A DNA stretch of 64,000 bases from Candidatus Gastranaerophilales bacterium (GCA_947625305.1 CANQNW010000003.1:147074-211073), one strand, 5' to 3'. Counted from the first letter of the stretch, positions 44,232 through 53,571 are shown. Notes: generated from the sequence alone by a model not told the origin. A program made the numbers and translations.

Positions 44232-45176
44232 TTATATTAAGTAATCTTTTAAGTGATTAACGGAATCAGAGGCTCTTAATTTTTTAAGAGCAATACATTC
44301 AATCTGCCTTATTCTTTCTTTTGAAAAACCCATTTCTTTTCCGAGTTCTTCAAGTGTTTTAGGTTTAGAATCATCAAGTCCGAATCTTTTAATAATAATT
44401 TTTCTCTCTTTCGGGGTTAATTGTTTAAGAACATGATTAATATGATTTTTTAACATGGAAGCTTGAGTTTTAATATCGGGGGATATGTAGTTATCGTCAG
44501 CAATATAGTCTTCAAGGCAGAGGTTATCGGCAATAGGGGTATCAAGGCTCATAGGCTCAAGTTTAATGGTATTAAGCGCCATTTCGACCTGTTTTACGGG
44601 GAGTTTTGTTTTTTCTGCGATATCATCAACCGAGGGTTCTTTGCCCGTAGAATAGTTAAGTTCAAAAACTGCTTTTTTTACCAATCTTATTTTATCAATC
44701 ATATGAACGGGCACTCTTATGACTTTAGAGTTATTAGCAATAGCCCTAACAATGGTCTGCCTTATCCACCATGTGGCATAAGTGGAAAACTTAAAACCTT
44801 TAGAGTAATCAAACCTGTTAGCCGCTTTAATTAAGCCCAAAGAGCCTTCCTGAACCAAATCCATAAATAAAACACCCTGTCCCGTATATTTTTTTGCTAT
44901 ACTTACAACCAGTCTTAAATTAGCCTGAATAAGTTTTTTCTTAGCTTTAAGCATAACAGGCTCATCCCCTTCAAGGATATCCTTCCCCAATTCTTCTTCT
45001 TCGGTTCGTTTTAATAATTTAGTTTTGCCGATATCTTTCAAATACATTTGCAGGATATCGTCTTTAAAAACAACATTATTAAAAGTGACAATTTCTTCTT
45101 CGTCGTCCTCCTCATTTTCGGAGGGAAAAAACAAATCCTCATCAAGACACAATTCATCAATATATTGAATACTCAT
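44232..45176 (-). CDS. rpoD: Principal-type RNA polymerase sigma factor (sigma-70 family)
   Basis: 314 residues, short for a principal factor because region 1.1 is missing; an acidic N-terminus ([17 protein letters not shown] split around 12-28) takes its place. Region 1.2 ([17 protein letters not shown], about 39-55), region 2 with [19 protein letters not shown] and [13 protein letters not shown], region 3, and region 4 with [16 protein letters not shown] and [17 protein letters not shown] are all near consensus. This is closer to the housekeeping factor than the gene at 425, which I infer is a group 2 paralogue. Followed by a hairpin terminator. Confidence 0.92.
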   Translation of the reverse strand: MSIQYIDELCLDEDLFFPSENEEDDEEEIVTFNNVVFKDDILQMYLKDIGKTKLLKRTEEEELGKDILEGDEPVMLKAKKKLIQANLRLVVSIAKKYTGQGVLFMDLVQEGSLGLIKAANRFDYSKGFKFSTYATWWIRQTIVRAIANNSKVIRVPVHMIDKIRLVKKAVFELNYSTGKEPSVDDIAEKTKLPVKQVEMALNTIKLEPMSLDTPIADNLCLEDYIADDNYISPDIKTQASMLKNHINHVLKQLTPKERKIIIKRFGLDDSKPKTLEELGKEMGFSKERIRQIECIALKKLRASDSVNHLKDYLI

Positions 45177-45242
45177 AAAAAGTCCTCACTCTCTTAGTTA
45201 TGAGAATTGACGGCGAAAAATAGAGCAAGTTCCATACAAGAT

Positions 45243-45800
45243 TTAAAAAAATTCAATCATTTTTTTATCTTCGCCGAAATCAAGATTTAACTCTTTAGCT
45301 AAAGGCAAATTCATAAATACTCTGTTATTCAAACGAAAAATTCTGGGAAAAACCTTAAACCGTCCTTTATCAACCAATTCAGCAGAAAGATGTTTTTTTT
45401 CTTTATCATATATTTGAGAGAAATTAAGACCTAAAGTTGCGCAAAACGGGAATGCCGGGTTTCCTTTGGCATCCTCCGTAAGCACGCCAAATGCCCTGCA
45501 TACAATCGGGCGATATTGATAAATCGAACATTTTTCATCAATTAAAAACGGGCAGATATAATTTTCTCTGTCACTTTTTTTAGCTTTTTCAATATTTTTT
45601 TGAATTATGGATTTAGTCTCATCAGACAATTTTTCATAACCTGACATTAAATATTTAAATTCAAGTCCGGTCATGGGGTAATCGCCCCTTTTACAGCAAT
45701 AGGAGCATCCTTCTTTACAAAAAAGGTATTCTTTTTGGTAATCAAAAATTTTCTTTAAATCTTCATCAACACTTTTAAGAAATTTAACATAATTTTCCAT
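45243..45800 (-). CDS. YkgJ-family cysteine-cluster protein
   Basis: 185 residues with a conserved cysteine set: CKEGCSYCC (about 28-36) and, later, CPFLIDEKCSIYQYRPIVCR (about 83-102). These fit the YkgJ/CxxCxxCC family, which probably binds a zinc or iron-sulfur centre. The role is not known; some relatives act near flagellin or RNA modification genes. It follows the exonuclease gene after 7 nt on the minus strand, so they are probably co-transcribed. Confidence 0.88.
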   Translation of the reverse strand: MENYVKFLKSVDEDLKKIFDYQKEYLFCKEGCSYCCKRGDYPMTGLEFKYLMSGYEKLSDETKSIIQKNIEKAKKSDRENYICPFLIDEKCSIYQYRPIVCRAFGVLTEDAKGNPAFPFCATLGLNFSQIYDKEKKHLSAELVDKGRFKVFPRIFRLNNRVFMNLPLAKELNLDFGEDKKMIEFF

Positions 45801-45807
45801 AAAACAA

Positions 45808-46740
45808 TTAAACGTGTTCAGCTTTTTTATCCGCTTTAATTACATGAATATTTCTTGTTTCAGAAAGCATTTGCCTTGCAGCTGCAAGTTTTTCCTTATT
45901 CTCCTTGCTTATTGAGCCTGAAGCAATTAATCTGTCCACAAAATTATTATTAAGTTTAACGGCTTTATGCAAAGCTCCGATTTCCTCTAATACATCTTTT
46001 ATTTCAACAAAATCATAAGCATAACTTTGTTTTGATTGATATATAAGAGTTTCCCCGTTAGGAGAATGAATATCCTCACCGCCTTTTTCAAAATAAAGCC
46101 TGAAAATCGACTTTAAATCCTGCATTTCGGACTGCATAATCTGCACAGCCTGCTGAATTCTTAAATATCTTTCAAAAAGATAATCAACATTATCAAGCTG
46201 TTGAATTTGCCAAGCATATTTTTTTTCATAAAGTTTCTTTAACTCGGGATATGCTTTTGCAAGTCCTTCGGTATCAGCCATTGCACGATGACGGGTTGAA
46301 AATTCAACATTAAACTTAATCATTAAGCTTTCTAGTCCGCAAGATTCAAGCTCGGGATAAATTTCTTTAAACATCATCTGAGAATCTATTCTGGCATTTG
46401 TAATAGGTTTACCTGTCTGCCTTAAACTTGCCTCATTTATAAATGAATAATCAAAAATCGCATTATGCGCAACAATCGGATAATCACCGATAAAATCCAA
46501 AATCATCGGCATGACTTCAGCTTCCGTCGGGGCATCTTTTACCATATCTTCCGTAATCCCGTGAACTGCTATACTTGATTTCCTTATATGCTGTTCGGGA
46601 TTAATTAATGTCTCAAATCTATCTTTCATTTTGCCGTTTTCTAACCTGATAGCGGCAAATTCCACCATTCTTTCTTTTGTATAGTCTAAACCTGTTGTCT
46701 CAACATCCAAAACTATTTCAATACATTTTTTCTTCGGCAC
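45808..46740 (-). CDS. DEDDh 3'-5' exonuclease (DnaQ/PolC epsilon-like)
   Basis: 310 residues. The N-terminal exonuclease domain (about 6-175) has all three motifs: Exo I LDVETTGLD (Asp and Glu, about 11-19), Exo II HNAIFDYSFI (about 96-105) and Exo III HRAMADTEG (about 152-160). The C-terminal 130 residues are helical and unrecognised. Such proteins proofread or trim DNA or RNA. A stand-alone epsilon-like subunit is common in bacteria whose polymerase lacks its own exonuclease, but the polymerase is not in this window. Confidence 0.88.
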   Translation of the reverse strand: MPKKKCIEIVLDVETTGLDYTKERMVEFAAIRLENGKMKDRFETLINPEQHIRKSSIAVHGITEDMVKDAPTEAEVMPMILDFIGDYPIVAHNAIFDYSFINEASLRQTGKPITNARIDSQMMFKEIYPELESCGLESLMIKFNVEFSTRHRAMADTEGLAKAYPELKKLYEKKYAWQIQQLDNVDYLFERYLRIQQAVQIMQSEMQDLKSIFRLYFEKGGEDIHSPNGETLIYQSKQSYAYDFVEIKDVLEEIGALHKAVKLNNNFVDRLIASGSISKENKEKLAAARQMLSETRNIHVIKADKKAEHV

Positions 46741-46896
46741 TGCCTCAAATCTCCCTATAATTAAATAATAACATAAAGTTTTTATACGGGCAAAAATGTC
46801 TTAAAAAATAACCACATGTCTAAGTTTATATAATACTTGTTTTATTAATATATCGGTAGTACCATAATAGAAGAAATATATAAACGGATTTGTTAT

Positions 46897-47103
46897 ATGG
46901 GAAGAATAGTTTTAAATAGAGATAGGTGTAAAGCATGCTACTTATGCATGGATACATGTCCAAAAAAAGTATTAGAACCTGATACTACAGTTAATAAATT
47001 GGGATACTACCCGGTGAAAGTAAGCAATGAAAAAGAATGTATCGGATGTGCTATGTGTGCAAAAGTATGTCCTGATATAGCTATTGAAAAGGTGTACAGA
47101 TGA
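46897..47103 (+). CDS. korD: 2-oxoacid:ferredoxin oxidoreductase, delta (ferredoxin) subunit
   Basis: 68 residues with two [4Fe-4S] cluster motifs, CKACYLCMDTCP (12-23) and CIGCAMCAKVCP (about 51-62). It passes electrons from the thiamine-dependent active site to ferredoxin. First gene of the plus-strand cluster korD-korA-korB-korC; the stop overlaps the korA start by 4 nt. The 156-nt upstream region shared with the divergent exonuclease must hold the promoter, but none is clear. Confidence 0.92.
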   Translation: MGRIVLNRDRCKACYLCMDTCPKKVLEPDTTVNKLGYYPVKVSNEKECIGCAMCAKVCPDIAIEKVYR

Positions 47104-48197
47104 ATAACAAAAAACAACTTTTAAAAGGCAATTATGCTATCGCACAAGCGGCAATTGAAGCGGGATGTCAAAGTTATTTCGGCTATCCGATTACTCCGCA
47201 GAGCGAAATAGGAGAATATTTAAGTACAAAAATGCCTGAACTCGGCAGAGCATATGTTGCGGCTGAAAGTGAAGTTGCTGCAATAAATATGGTATTAGGT
47301 GCAGGTTCAACAGGTGTTAAAGCCATGACATCATCATCTTCTTGCGCTGTAGCACTTATGCAGGAAGGTTTATCTTTCATTGCAGGCGACGAAATACCTT
47401 GTGTGCTTGTCAGTGTTATGAGAGGCGGCCCCGGGCTCGGTTACATCTATCCTTCTCAAGGTGATTATTATCAGGCTACAAAAGGCGGAGGCAACGGTGA
47501 TTATAAGATTGTTACCTATGCACCTTCAAGTGTTCAGGAATGTATTGATTTGACTTATAAATGTTTCCATGTATCTCAAAAATACAGAACTCCCGTATGC
47601 CTTTTAGCTGACGGCATGATAGGACAGACAATGGAACCCGCTGTTATAGGTCATTATCCTTACGATGAAATCGACCAATCAGATTGGGCTTTAGACGGTG
47701 CGAAAGACAGAAAGCCCAGATTTATTGCTTCCATTGAAAGAGAACAGGAAACTTTAAGAAAAAGAGTTGTTAAAATATTTGAAAAATATAACAAAATCTT
47801 AGAAAATGAAAATATTTTTGAAAAATACGAAACGGAAGGCGCTAAGCTTGTTATAACCGCTTTCGGAAGTATCGCAAGAATAGCAAAGGCTGCCGTTAAA
47901 ATGGCAAGAAAAAACGGCTTAAAAGTAGGTTTATTCAGACCTATTCTTGTAAATCCGTTCCCTGAAAAGATTGTAGCTGAAATAGCTCAAAAAGTTGACG
48001 GAATACTTGATATTGAATTAAACTGCGGTCAAATGCTGCAGGATATTAAAGCAAGCATAGCAGGTGCGGCAAGCATTCCCGTTAAATTCTACGGCAGACC
48101 CGCAGGTGTTATGATGACCGTTGAAGAAATCTATAAACAAATAGAAAATGTATATAAAGAAATAGTAGAGAAAAAATATGGAACAGCTTGTATATAA
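47100..48197 (+). CDS. korA: 2-oxoacid:ferredoxin oxidoreductase, alpha subunit
   Basis: 365 residues. Contains the YPITPQSEIGEYL motif (about 20-32), the typical start of the pyrimidine-binding domain in KorA/VorB-type alpha subunits, followed by SEVAAINMVLGAGSTGVKAM. The C-terminal part carries the transketolase-C-like domain. The complex oxidatively decarboxylates a 2-oxoacid (2-oxoglutarate, or branched-chain oxoacids as in Vor) to an acyl-CoA with reduction of ferredoxin. Motifs cannot choose between the two substrates. It overlaps korB by 20 nt. Confidence 0.93.
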   Translation: MNNKKQLLKGNYAIAQAAIEAGCQSYFGYPITPQSEIGEYLSTKMPELGRAYVAAESEVAAINMVLGAGSTGVKAMTSSSSCAVALMQEGLSFIAGDEIPCVLVSVMRGGPGLGYIYPSQGDYYQATKGGGNGDYKIVTYAPSSVQECIDLTYKCFHVSQKYRTPVCLLADGMIGQTMEPAVIGHYPYDEIDQSDWALDGAKDRKPRFIASIEREQETLRKRVVKIFEKYNKILENENIFEKYETEGAKLVITAFGSIARIAKAAVKMARKNGLKVGLFRPILVNPFPEKIVAEIAQKVDGILDIELNCGQMLQDIKASIAGAASIPVKFYGRPAGVMMTVEEIYKQIENVYKEIVEKKYGTACI

Positions 48198-48933
48198 TAA
48201 ACCCGACTCAATAAAAGAAGATTTTAAAATATCCTTCTGCCCCGGATGCGACCATGGGATTGCGGTTAAACTTGTGGCTGAAGTATTAGATGAACTTAAT
48301 GTCAGGGAAAAAACCATAGGTATTGCATCTGTAGGATGCAGTGTATTTTCATACGACTTTTTTAATGTTGATATCGTAGAATCTCCGCATGGCCGTTCAA
48401 TGGCTGTTGCAACGGGTGTTAAAAGGTCAAAACCGGATAAAGTGGTATTTACTTATCAAGGTGACGGAGATTTAGCCTCAATCGGTATCGGTGAAACAAT
48501 TCACGCAATGACAAGGGGCGAAAAAGTCACGGCTATTTGTATAAATAATACCACATACGGCATGACGGGCGGACAGGCAGGCCCTACAACATTAATAGGG
48601 CAGGTAACCACTACCACAACAAAAGGAAGAAATCCTGAAATTGCAGGTTATCCCATAAAAATATGCGAGGTCTTAAAAGAATTAGACGGTACGGCTTTTG
48701 TTGCAAGAGTTAGTGTCGACAGCCCCGCAGCTATTACAAATGCAAAAAAATGTATAAAAAAAGCTTTTGAAGCACAATTAAAAGGCTTGGGTACAGGTTT
48801 TGTTGAAATACTTGCCACATGCCCGACCAACTGGAAAATGACACCACAGCAAGCCCACGAAAGAGTAAGAGGGGAAATGTCTGAAGTGTTTAAACCCGGT
48901 ATATATAAAGATAGAGTAAGCGAGGCGCAATAA
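48178..48933 (+). CDS. korB: 2-oxoacid:ferredoxin oxidoreductase, beta subunit (TPP-binding)
   Basis: 251 residues. Binds thiamine diphosphate through GDGDLASIGIGE (about 97-108) and INNTTYGMTGGQAGPTT (about 122-138); the N-terminal FCPGCDHGI (about 20-28) is also a family hallmark. Overlaps korA by 20 nt and abuts korC (start shares the last base of the stop). Strongly conserved and the basis of the operon call. Confidence 0.94.
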   Translation: MEQLVYNKPDSIKEDFKISFCPGCDHGIAVKLVAEVLDELNVREKTIGIASVGCSVFSYDFFNVDIVESPHGRSMAVATGVKRSKPDKVVFTYQGDGDLASIGIGETIHAMTRGEKVTAICINNTTYGMTGGQAGPTTLIGQVTTTTTKGRNPEIAGYPIKICEVLKELDGTAFVARVSVDSPAAITNAKKCIKKAFEAQLKGLGTGFVEILATCPTNWKMTPQQAHERVRGEMSEVFKPGIYKDRVSEAQ

Positions 48934-49469
48934 TGGAGTCTAATGTATTAATTTCAGGATACGGCGGTCAAGGTGTATTATTTTTAGGGCAATTACTTGC
49001 TAATTCCGCAATGAATGAAGGCTTAAACTGCACCTGGACACCTGCATACGGCGCCGAGATGAGAGGCGGAACCGTTAACTGCACTGTTTGCGTATCTGAT
49101 GATGAAGTTGCTTGTGCTTATGTAGAAACCCCCGAAAACGTCATAGCTTTAAATGCTCCTTCTTTTGACAGATTTGAAAATAAAATTAAACCGGGCGGTG
49201 TTATGATTGTTAACTCATCACTTGTAAAATCAGCACCGTCAAGAAAAGATATTACTTATAAATTTATCCCAATGACAGATATTGCACATAAATCAGGTCA
49301 CGAAAAAATGGCTAATATTGTTGCGCTCGGTGCATTTATAAAAACTTTCCCTATGGTTAATAAGGAAAGCATTATATCTGTTATGAAAGAAAAACTTACG
49401 GGCAAAAAAGCCGAAATGCTTGAAGGCAATATCACCGCATTTGATGAAGGTTTTGAATCAGTCAATTAA
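48933..49469 (+). CDS. korC: 2-oxoacid:ferredoxin oxidoreductase, gamma subunit
   Basis: 178 residues with the CoA-handling gamma domain: GYGGQGVLFLGQLLA (about 9-23), GAEMRGGTVNCTV (about 46-58) and a late KMANIVALGAFI segment. It completes the four-subunit enzyme. The ending overlaps the convergent malic enzyme gene by 12 nt. Together with malic enzyme the region suggests that reduced ferredoxin and pyruvate/malate feed a fermentative or incomplete TCA metabolism; this is inference. Confidence 0.93.
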   Translation: MESNVLISGYGGQGVLFLGQLLANSAMNEGLNCTWTPAYGAEMRGGTVNCTVCVSDDEVACAYVETPENVIALNAPSFDRFENKIKPGGVMIVNSSLVKSAPSRKDITYKFIPMTDIAHKSGHEKMANIVALGAFIKTFPMVNKESIISVMKEKLTGKKAEMLEGNITAFDEGFESVN

Positions 49470-50963
49470 AACATTATCTGAAATAATTCTGCTAACTCTT
49501 ACGTCAAGCGCATCAGGAAGAATATAATCAACTGAAAGTTCACTATCTTTAACCGTTGAGGCAAGAGCTAAAGCACAATTAAGTTTTATTTCATCAGTTA
49601 TTTTCTTAATATTATATTTTAATACTCCGTTAAAAAGTCCCGGGAAAACAAGTGAATTATTAATTTGATTAGGAAAATCACTTCTGCCTGAAGCCGTAAT
49701 ATATGCCCCGTACTCTCTTGCCTTATCGGGCAATATTTCGGGAATCGGATTAGCCAGCGCAAAAACTATAGGTTTATTATTCATGGATTTAATCATTTTT
49801 TCATCCACCAAATTCGGAGCGCTTAAACCTATAAAAACATCCGCACCTTTTATGCCTTCTTTTAAATCACCTTTAAAGTTATTTAAATTTGTATATTTTG
49901 TTATTTCATCATGTGCAAAATTATTCTTTTCTCTGCCTTTATATACCGAACCTTTTGAATCAAAAAGTATTATGTTTTTAGCACCCGCAAGGAGTATTAA
50001 CTTACAAACGGCAATAGCTGCAGCACCTGCACCTGAAAATATTATTTTTACATCTTCTATCTTTTTTCCCGCAAGATGAAGAGCATTTAATAGTCCTGCC
50101 AAAACTACAATTGCGGTTCCGTGCTGGTCGTCATGAAATATCGGAATATCGGCTTTTTCTATTAACTTACCCTCAACTTCAAAACACTTCGGAGCTTTTA
50201 TATCTTCTAAATTAATACCCGAAAACGAATTTTGAAGTAATAAAACTAATTCTATAATTTTTTCAGGAATTTGTGTCTTTATACATAACGGCATTGCGCT
50301 TACTCCGCCAAGTTCCTGAAATAAGACGGCTTTACCCTCCATAACAGGCATGCCTGCAACTCCGCCAATATCGCCCAAGCCTAATACAGCACTCCCATCT
50401 GATACAATTCCGACAGGCTTTTGCTGAACATCTTCAGTTAATTGAGTTTCAATAACTCCGCCTGCCATTTCTCTTAATTGCAGTGATTTTTCGCTTGTAT
50501 TGCCTTTTAATGTGTTATAATCGAACATAAATACATTTTTTGATATACATAAGAAAAACTCTTTTAAATTGTCGGTTTTACCTTTTAAAACAGGGATATT
50601 TACATTAAAATCAATATCTTTAACCTCGTTTTCAAGTATGCTTAAATCAATTGCACCAAAAGAAGGCTCAATATTTTCAACAACAAATTTAATCTTTTCA
50701 GGCAGTTTTGAAGATATTTCAAACGGATATGCATCAATATTTAATGTGCTTTTTAGAAATATTGCCCGTTCAAGTGACTTTTCATACTCAAACGAAAGAA
50801 CTGCAACGGAATTTTCCCTGTTTGTATAAACAAATGATTTTTCACTATCTTCTTTTATTTTTAAACAAGATGCGGCAACCCCCGGAGTATATACGATTGC
50901 TAACTCATTTTTATTTGTAACTTTTACTTTTGAAACAATTTTTATTCCGTTATATTTAGCCAT
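49458..50963 (-). CDS. Malic enzyme with an internal repeat
   Basis: Converts malate to pyruvate and CO2 with NAD(P). 501 residues. The usual bacterial core is present: YTPGVAASCLKI (about 25-36), VSDGSAVLGLGDIG (about 187-200), ADIPIFHDDQHGTA (about 273-286), FSGAGAAAIA (about 309-318) and ALANPIPEILP. About 125 residues are inserted after YTNRENSVAV, where the core normally continues straight to VSDGSAVLG. Within it, KLPEKIKFVVENIEPSFGAI resembles the enzyme's own QIPEKIIELVLLLQNSFSGI. I infer a partial internal duplication. The Tyr and Lys catalytic positions of the core remain. Confidence 0.88.
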   Translation of the reverse strand: MAKYNGIKIVSKVKVTNKNELAIVYTPGVAASCLKIKEDSEKSFVYTNRENSVAVLSFEYEKSLERAIFLKSTLNIDAYPFEISSKLPEKIKFVVENIEPSFGAIDLSILENEVKDIDFNVNIPVLKGKTDNLKEFFLCISKNVFMFDYNTLKGNTSEKSLQLREMAGGVIETQLTEDVQQKPVGIVSDGSAVLGLGDIGGVAGMPVMEGKAVLFQELGGVSAMPLCIKTQIPEKIIELVLLLQNSFSGINLEDIKAPKCFEVEGKLIEKADIPIFHDDQHGTAIVVLAGLLNALHLAGKKIEDVKIIFSGAGAAAIAVCKLILLAGAKNIILFDSKGSVYKGREKNNFAHDEITKYTNLNNFKGDLKEGIKGADVFIGLSAPNLVDEKMIKSMNNKPIVFALANPIPEILPDKAREYGAYITASGRSDFPNQINNSLVFPGLFNGVLKYNIKKITDEIKLNCALALASTVKDSELSVDYILPDALDVRVSRIISDNVLID

Positions 50964-50965
50964 TA

Positions 50966-51574
50966 TTATCTCACTTTATTTTCTGTTCCGTTTATTAATC
51001 GTTTAATATTTTCTCTGTGTCTGTAAACCACATAAGCTGCACCAAGTCCTGCAAAACAAATATAATAAACATTTTGATCAAATGCCGTCATCAATAAAGG
51101 AGCCAATGAAACTGCAATTATAGAACCAAGGGATACATACTTTGTAGTATATGTAATAATTCCCCAAATTGCTGCTATAATCAAACCGACAGGCCAGCAT
51201 AAAGCAATTAAAGTTCCAACGCCTGTAGCAACGGATTTTCCCCCTGTAAAATGCAAAAAGACAGATTTGCTATGACCGATTATAACTGATATTGCAGAAA
51301 CGGTCGGAAGCAGTCCCTTAAAATAAAGTAAATCAAAATTACTATAAACAATAATGACAGGAATTGCACCCTTTAGGGCATCTAATAACATTACAATATA
51401 AAACCATTTTGTGCCCAGCACCCTTTTTACATTAGTTGCGCCTGTTGAACCTGAGCCGACTTTCCTGATATCAATTCCTTTCAGCTTTTTTACTATTAAA
51501 TATCCCGTAGGTATTGAACCGATTAAATACGATAAAACCATTACAATTAATATTTTAAAAATTAATAATATCAT
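50966..51574 (-). CDS. plsY: Acyl-phosphate:glycerol-3-phosphate acyltransferase
   Basis: Membrane enzyme that makes lysophosphatidic acid from acyl phosphate, first step of phospholipid synthesis. 202 residues with about five membrane helices. The three family loops are visible: SIPTGYL with the following KVGSGSTGATNVKRVLG (about 36-52), the HSKSVFLHFTGGKSVATGVG region (about 105-124) and RHRENIKRL near the end. It starts inside the der gene end (4-nt overlap) and is followed 2 nt later by the malic enzyme gene. Confidence 0.94.
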   Translation of the reverse strand: MILLIFKILIVMVLSYLIGSIPTGYLIVKKLKGIDIRKVGSGSTGATNVKRVLGTKWFYIVMLLDALKGAIPVIIVYSNFDLLYFKGLLPTVSAISVIIGHSKSVFLHFTGGKSVATGVGTLIALCWPVGLIIAAIWGIITYTTKYVSLGSIIAVSLAPLLMTAFDQNVYYICFAGLGAAYVVYRHRENIKRLINGTENKVR

Positions 51575-52902
51575 TTCTTTTCTCCTTTTTCCCTAGCGGA
51601 TATTTTAATAGGACTGCCTTTAAAGCCGAAAGCATCTCTTAATTTATTTTCAAGATACTTAATATAATTATCTTTCAGTAAATCTTCATTATTAATAAAT
51701 AATACAAAAGCCGGAGGTGCTGTTTTTACCTGCGTTGCATAAAACAATTTTAGCCGTTTTCCTCGTATACTGACAGGCGGATTCATTGAAATTGCATCCA
51801 TAATTACTTTATTTAAAAGAGCCGTCGTTACTCTTTTAGTTGTCTGTTCATATACTTCTTTAGAAAGTTTATAAATATAAACCAATCTCTGTTTTGTTTT
51901 TGCACTGATAAATACTTTTGGAACATAGTTTAAAAACGGCATTTGTGCTTCAATTTCTTTTTCAAATTTGTTAATAGTTGAGGACTTTTTATCTTCAATT
52001 AAATCCCATTTATTAATTGCAAGAATAATACCTTTACCAGCTTCCACAATAGTTCCCGCTATTTTTTTATCCTGATCAGAAACACCTTCAGTCGCATCAA
52101 TAACAAGAACGGCAATATCGCAGTTTCTTATGGCCCTGATTGACCTATCTACGGCAAATTTTTCAATACCCCAATCAACTTTTGCTTTTTTTCTAATTCC
52201 TGCAGTATCAACCAGAATAAATTCTTCACCCTCATATTTTACTTTTGAATCAATTGCATCTCTTGTTGTTCCTGAAACATCTGAAACTATTACTCTTTCT
52301 TTATTTAAGAGTGCATTTACTATGGAAGATTTACCCACATTAGGCTTTCCGACTATAGCTATTCTTATATTTTCAGATTTTTCTTCATCTTTATGCCCGT
52401 ATTCAAAATCCTTTGTTAATGCCTCCAATAAATCACCAACTCCGCCCGAACCATGCAATGCCGATATTGCAAAAGGTTCGCCTACCGCTAAAGAATAAAA
52501 TTCAGAAACATTTATAAATTTATCGGGGCTGTCCAATTTATTTACGGCAAGAAAAATCTCTTTTCCGCTTTTTCTTAAAACATTCGCAATATCGTAGTCA
52601 ATAGGGTTTAACCCCTCTTTACCGTCAACAATAAAAATAATTTTATCGGCCTCTTCGCAAGCGACTTTCGCCTGTGTAAAGATATTAAGCATTATCTCAT
52701 CTTCATCACCGGGAATAATTCCGCCCGTATCTATTACGGTAAATTCTTTTTCCATCCATTCAACATCAAAATATATCCTGTCACGAGTAACACCCGCTTG
52801 GTCATCAACTATAGAATGCCTTGCACCTAAAAGCCTGTTTACGAATGTAGATTTCCCTACATTCGGCCGTCCGACTATTGCGACTATCGGTTTTTCTGAC
52901 AT
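51571..52902 (-). CDS. der: Ribosome-assembly GTPase Der (EngA)
   Basis: A double-GTPase protein needed for 50S subunit maturation. About 443 residues. First G domain: GRPNVGKSTFVN (about 10-21), DTGGIIPG, NKLD. Second: GKPNVGKSSIVN (about 185-196), DTAGIRKKAKVD, NKWDL. C-terminal KH-like domain with PPVSIRGKRLKLFYATQ (about 375-391). I choose the ATG at 52902 with a TGGGA site upstream, not the TTG 12 nt earlier. Overlaps plsY by 4 nt. Confidence 0.95.
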   Translation of the reverse strand: MSEKPIVAIVGRPNVGKSTFVNRLLGARHSIVDDQAGVTRDRIYFDVEWMEKEFTVIDTGGIIPGDEDEIMLNIFTQAKVACEEADKIIFIVDGKEGLNPIDYDIANVLRKSGKEIFLAVNKLDSPDKFINVSEFYSLAVGEPFAISALHGSGGVGDLLEALTKDFEYGHKDEEKSENIRIAIVGKPNVGKSSIVNALLNKERVIVSDVSGTTRDAIDSKVKYEGEEFILVDTAGIRKKAKVDWGIEKFAVDRSIRAIRNCDIAVLVIDATEGVSDQDKKIAGTIVEAGKGIILAINKWDLIEDKKSSTINKFEKEIEAQMPFLNYVPKVFISAKTKQRLVYIYKLSKEVYEQTTKRVTTALLNKVIMDAISMNPPVSIRGKRLKLFYATQVKTAPPAFVLFINNEDLLKDNYIKYLENKLRDAFGFKGSPIKISAREKGEKK

Positions 52903-52967
52903 AATTATTCCCAATCACTACAGATTTATTTTAATACAAAATTTCTGCCATGCCAATTTAAAAAATC

Positions 52968-53180
52968 TCAAAAATTAATAAATTCGGAAAGTGACATTTT
53001 GAATGCTTTTGCAATTTTATTTATTTTCGTAAAAGTCACATCATTTTGTGCTGTTTCTATATTACCCAATGTTGAACGAGGAATACCCGCCAAAAACGAA
53101 AGGTCATCTTGAGTATATCCATATTGTTTTCGTAAATACTTTACCCTTTTTGAAAGTTTTTTCATTAACCGCTTGTCCAT
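52968..53180 (-). CDS. Small XRE-family helix-turn-helix regulator, copy 1
   Basis: 70 residues, essentially one Cro/C1-type HTH domain: YTQDDLSFLAGIPRSTLGNI (about 22-41) followed by the two stabilising helices. Very similar to the protein at 53572-53784 (NIETAQND is identical). The first ATG is at 53180; an internal ATG at 53165 would drop five residues. It is divergent from the HAD-like gene, and its first codons overlap the -35 box of that gene's candidate promoter, so it may regulate it and itself. Confidence 0.85.
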   Translation of the reverse strand: MDKRLMKKLSKRVKYLRKQYGYTQDDLSFLAGIPRSTLGNIETAQNDVTFTKINKIAKAFKMSLSEFINF

Positions 53181-53201
53181 TTTTTAATTGTCCGCTATAA
53201 T
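53173..53201 (+). promoter_or_regulatory. Candidate sigma-70 promoter and operator for the HAD-like gene
   Basis: TTGTCC (53173-53178) and TATAAT (53196-53201) are separated by 17 nt, an almost consensus promoter. TTGTCCG also occurs at 53188-53194 and its inverted form CGGACAA at 53224-53230, so three similar half-sites flank or overlap the promoter. They are plausible operators for the neighbouring XRE proteins. A transcript would start near 53208 and the ATG at 53233 would follow. Confidence 0.5.
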
Positions 53202-53232
53202 GACAAAACAACAAACTGTAATACGGACAAAT

Positions 53233-53568
53233 ATGTATAAAAAACTAATATTAATAGACTTAGACGGAGTTTTAAATACCTATAACGGTAATTTTGATGA
53301 AAACGTAATATCTCCGATGAGAGAAGGGGCTTACGAATTTTTAAAAGAATTATCAAAAAATTACAAAATAAATATTTTTACGGCAAGGAACGCAGACACT
53401 GCAAGAAAATGGCTGATTTCCAATAATCTTATTGATTTTGTCGAAGAGGTTACAAATATAAAAAGCAGTTTTGCCAGTATCATTCTTGATGACAGAGCAA
53501 TAAACTTTAACGGAAATTTCAAACAATCACTTGAAATTATTAAAAATTTTAAGCCGTTTTGGAAATAA
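53233..53568 (+). CDS. HAD-superfamily hydrolase-like protein
   Basis: About 111 residues, a minimal HAD core: the nucleophile motif LIDLDGVLN (about 6-14) with DxD, a FTARNADTARKWL segment (motif II Thr, about 51-63) and DDR (about 86-88) as motif IV acidic residues. It has no cap domain, as in small polynucleotide or nucleotide phosphatases. I start at the ATG at 53233 because the promoter at 53173-53201 places the transcript start near 53208; ATG at 53200 lies within the -10 box. Sandwiched between two paralogous XRE regulators. Confidence 0.8.
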   Translation: MYKKLILIDLDGVLNTYNGNFDENVISPMREGAYEFLKELSKNYKINIFTARNADTARKWLISNNLIDFVEEVTNIKSSFASIILDDRAINFNGNFKQSLEIIKNFKPFWK

Positions 53569-53571
53569 AAA

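Noticed and set aside
44463..44834. A 123-codon plus-strand frame inside the principal-type sigma gene
   Set aside because: It is antisense to regions 2-4 of a clear sigma factor.
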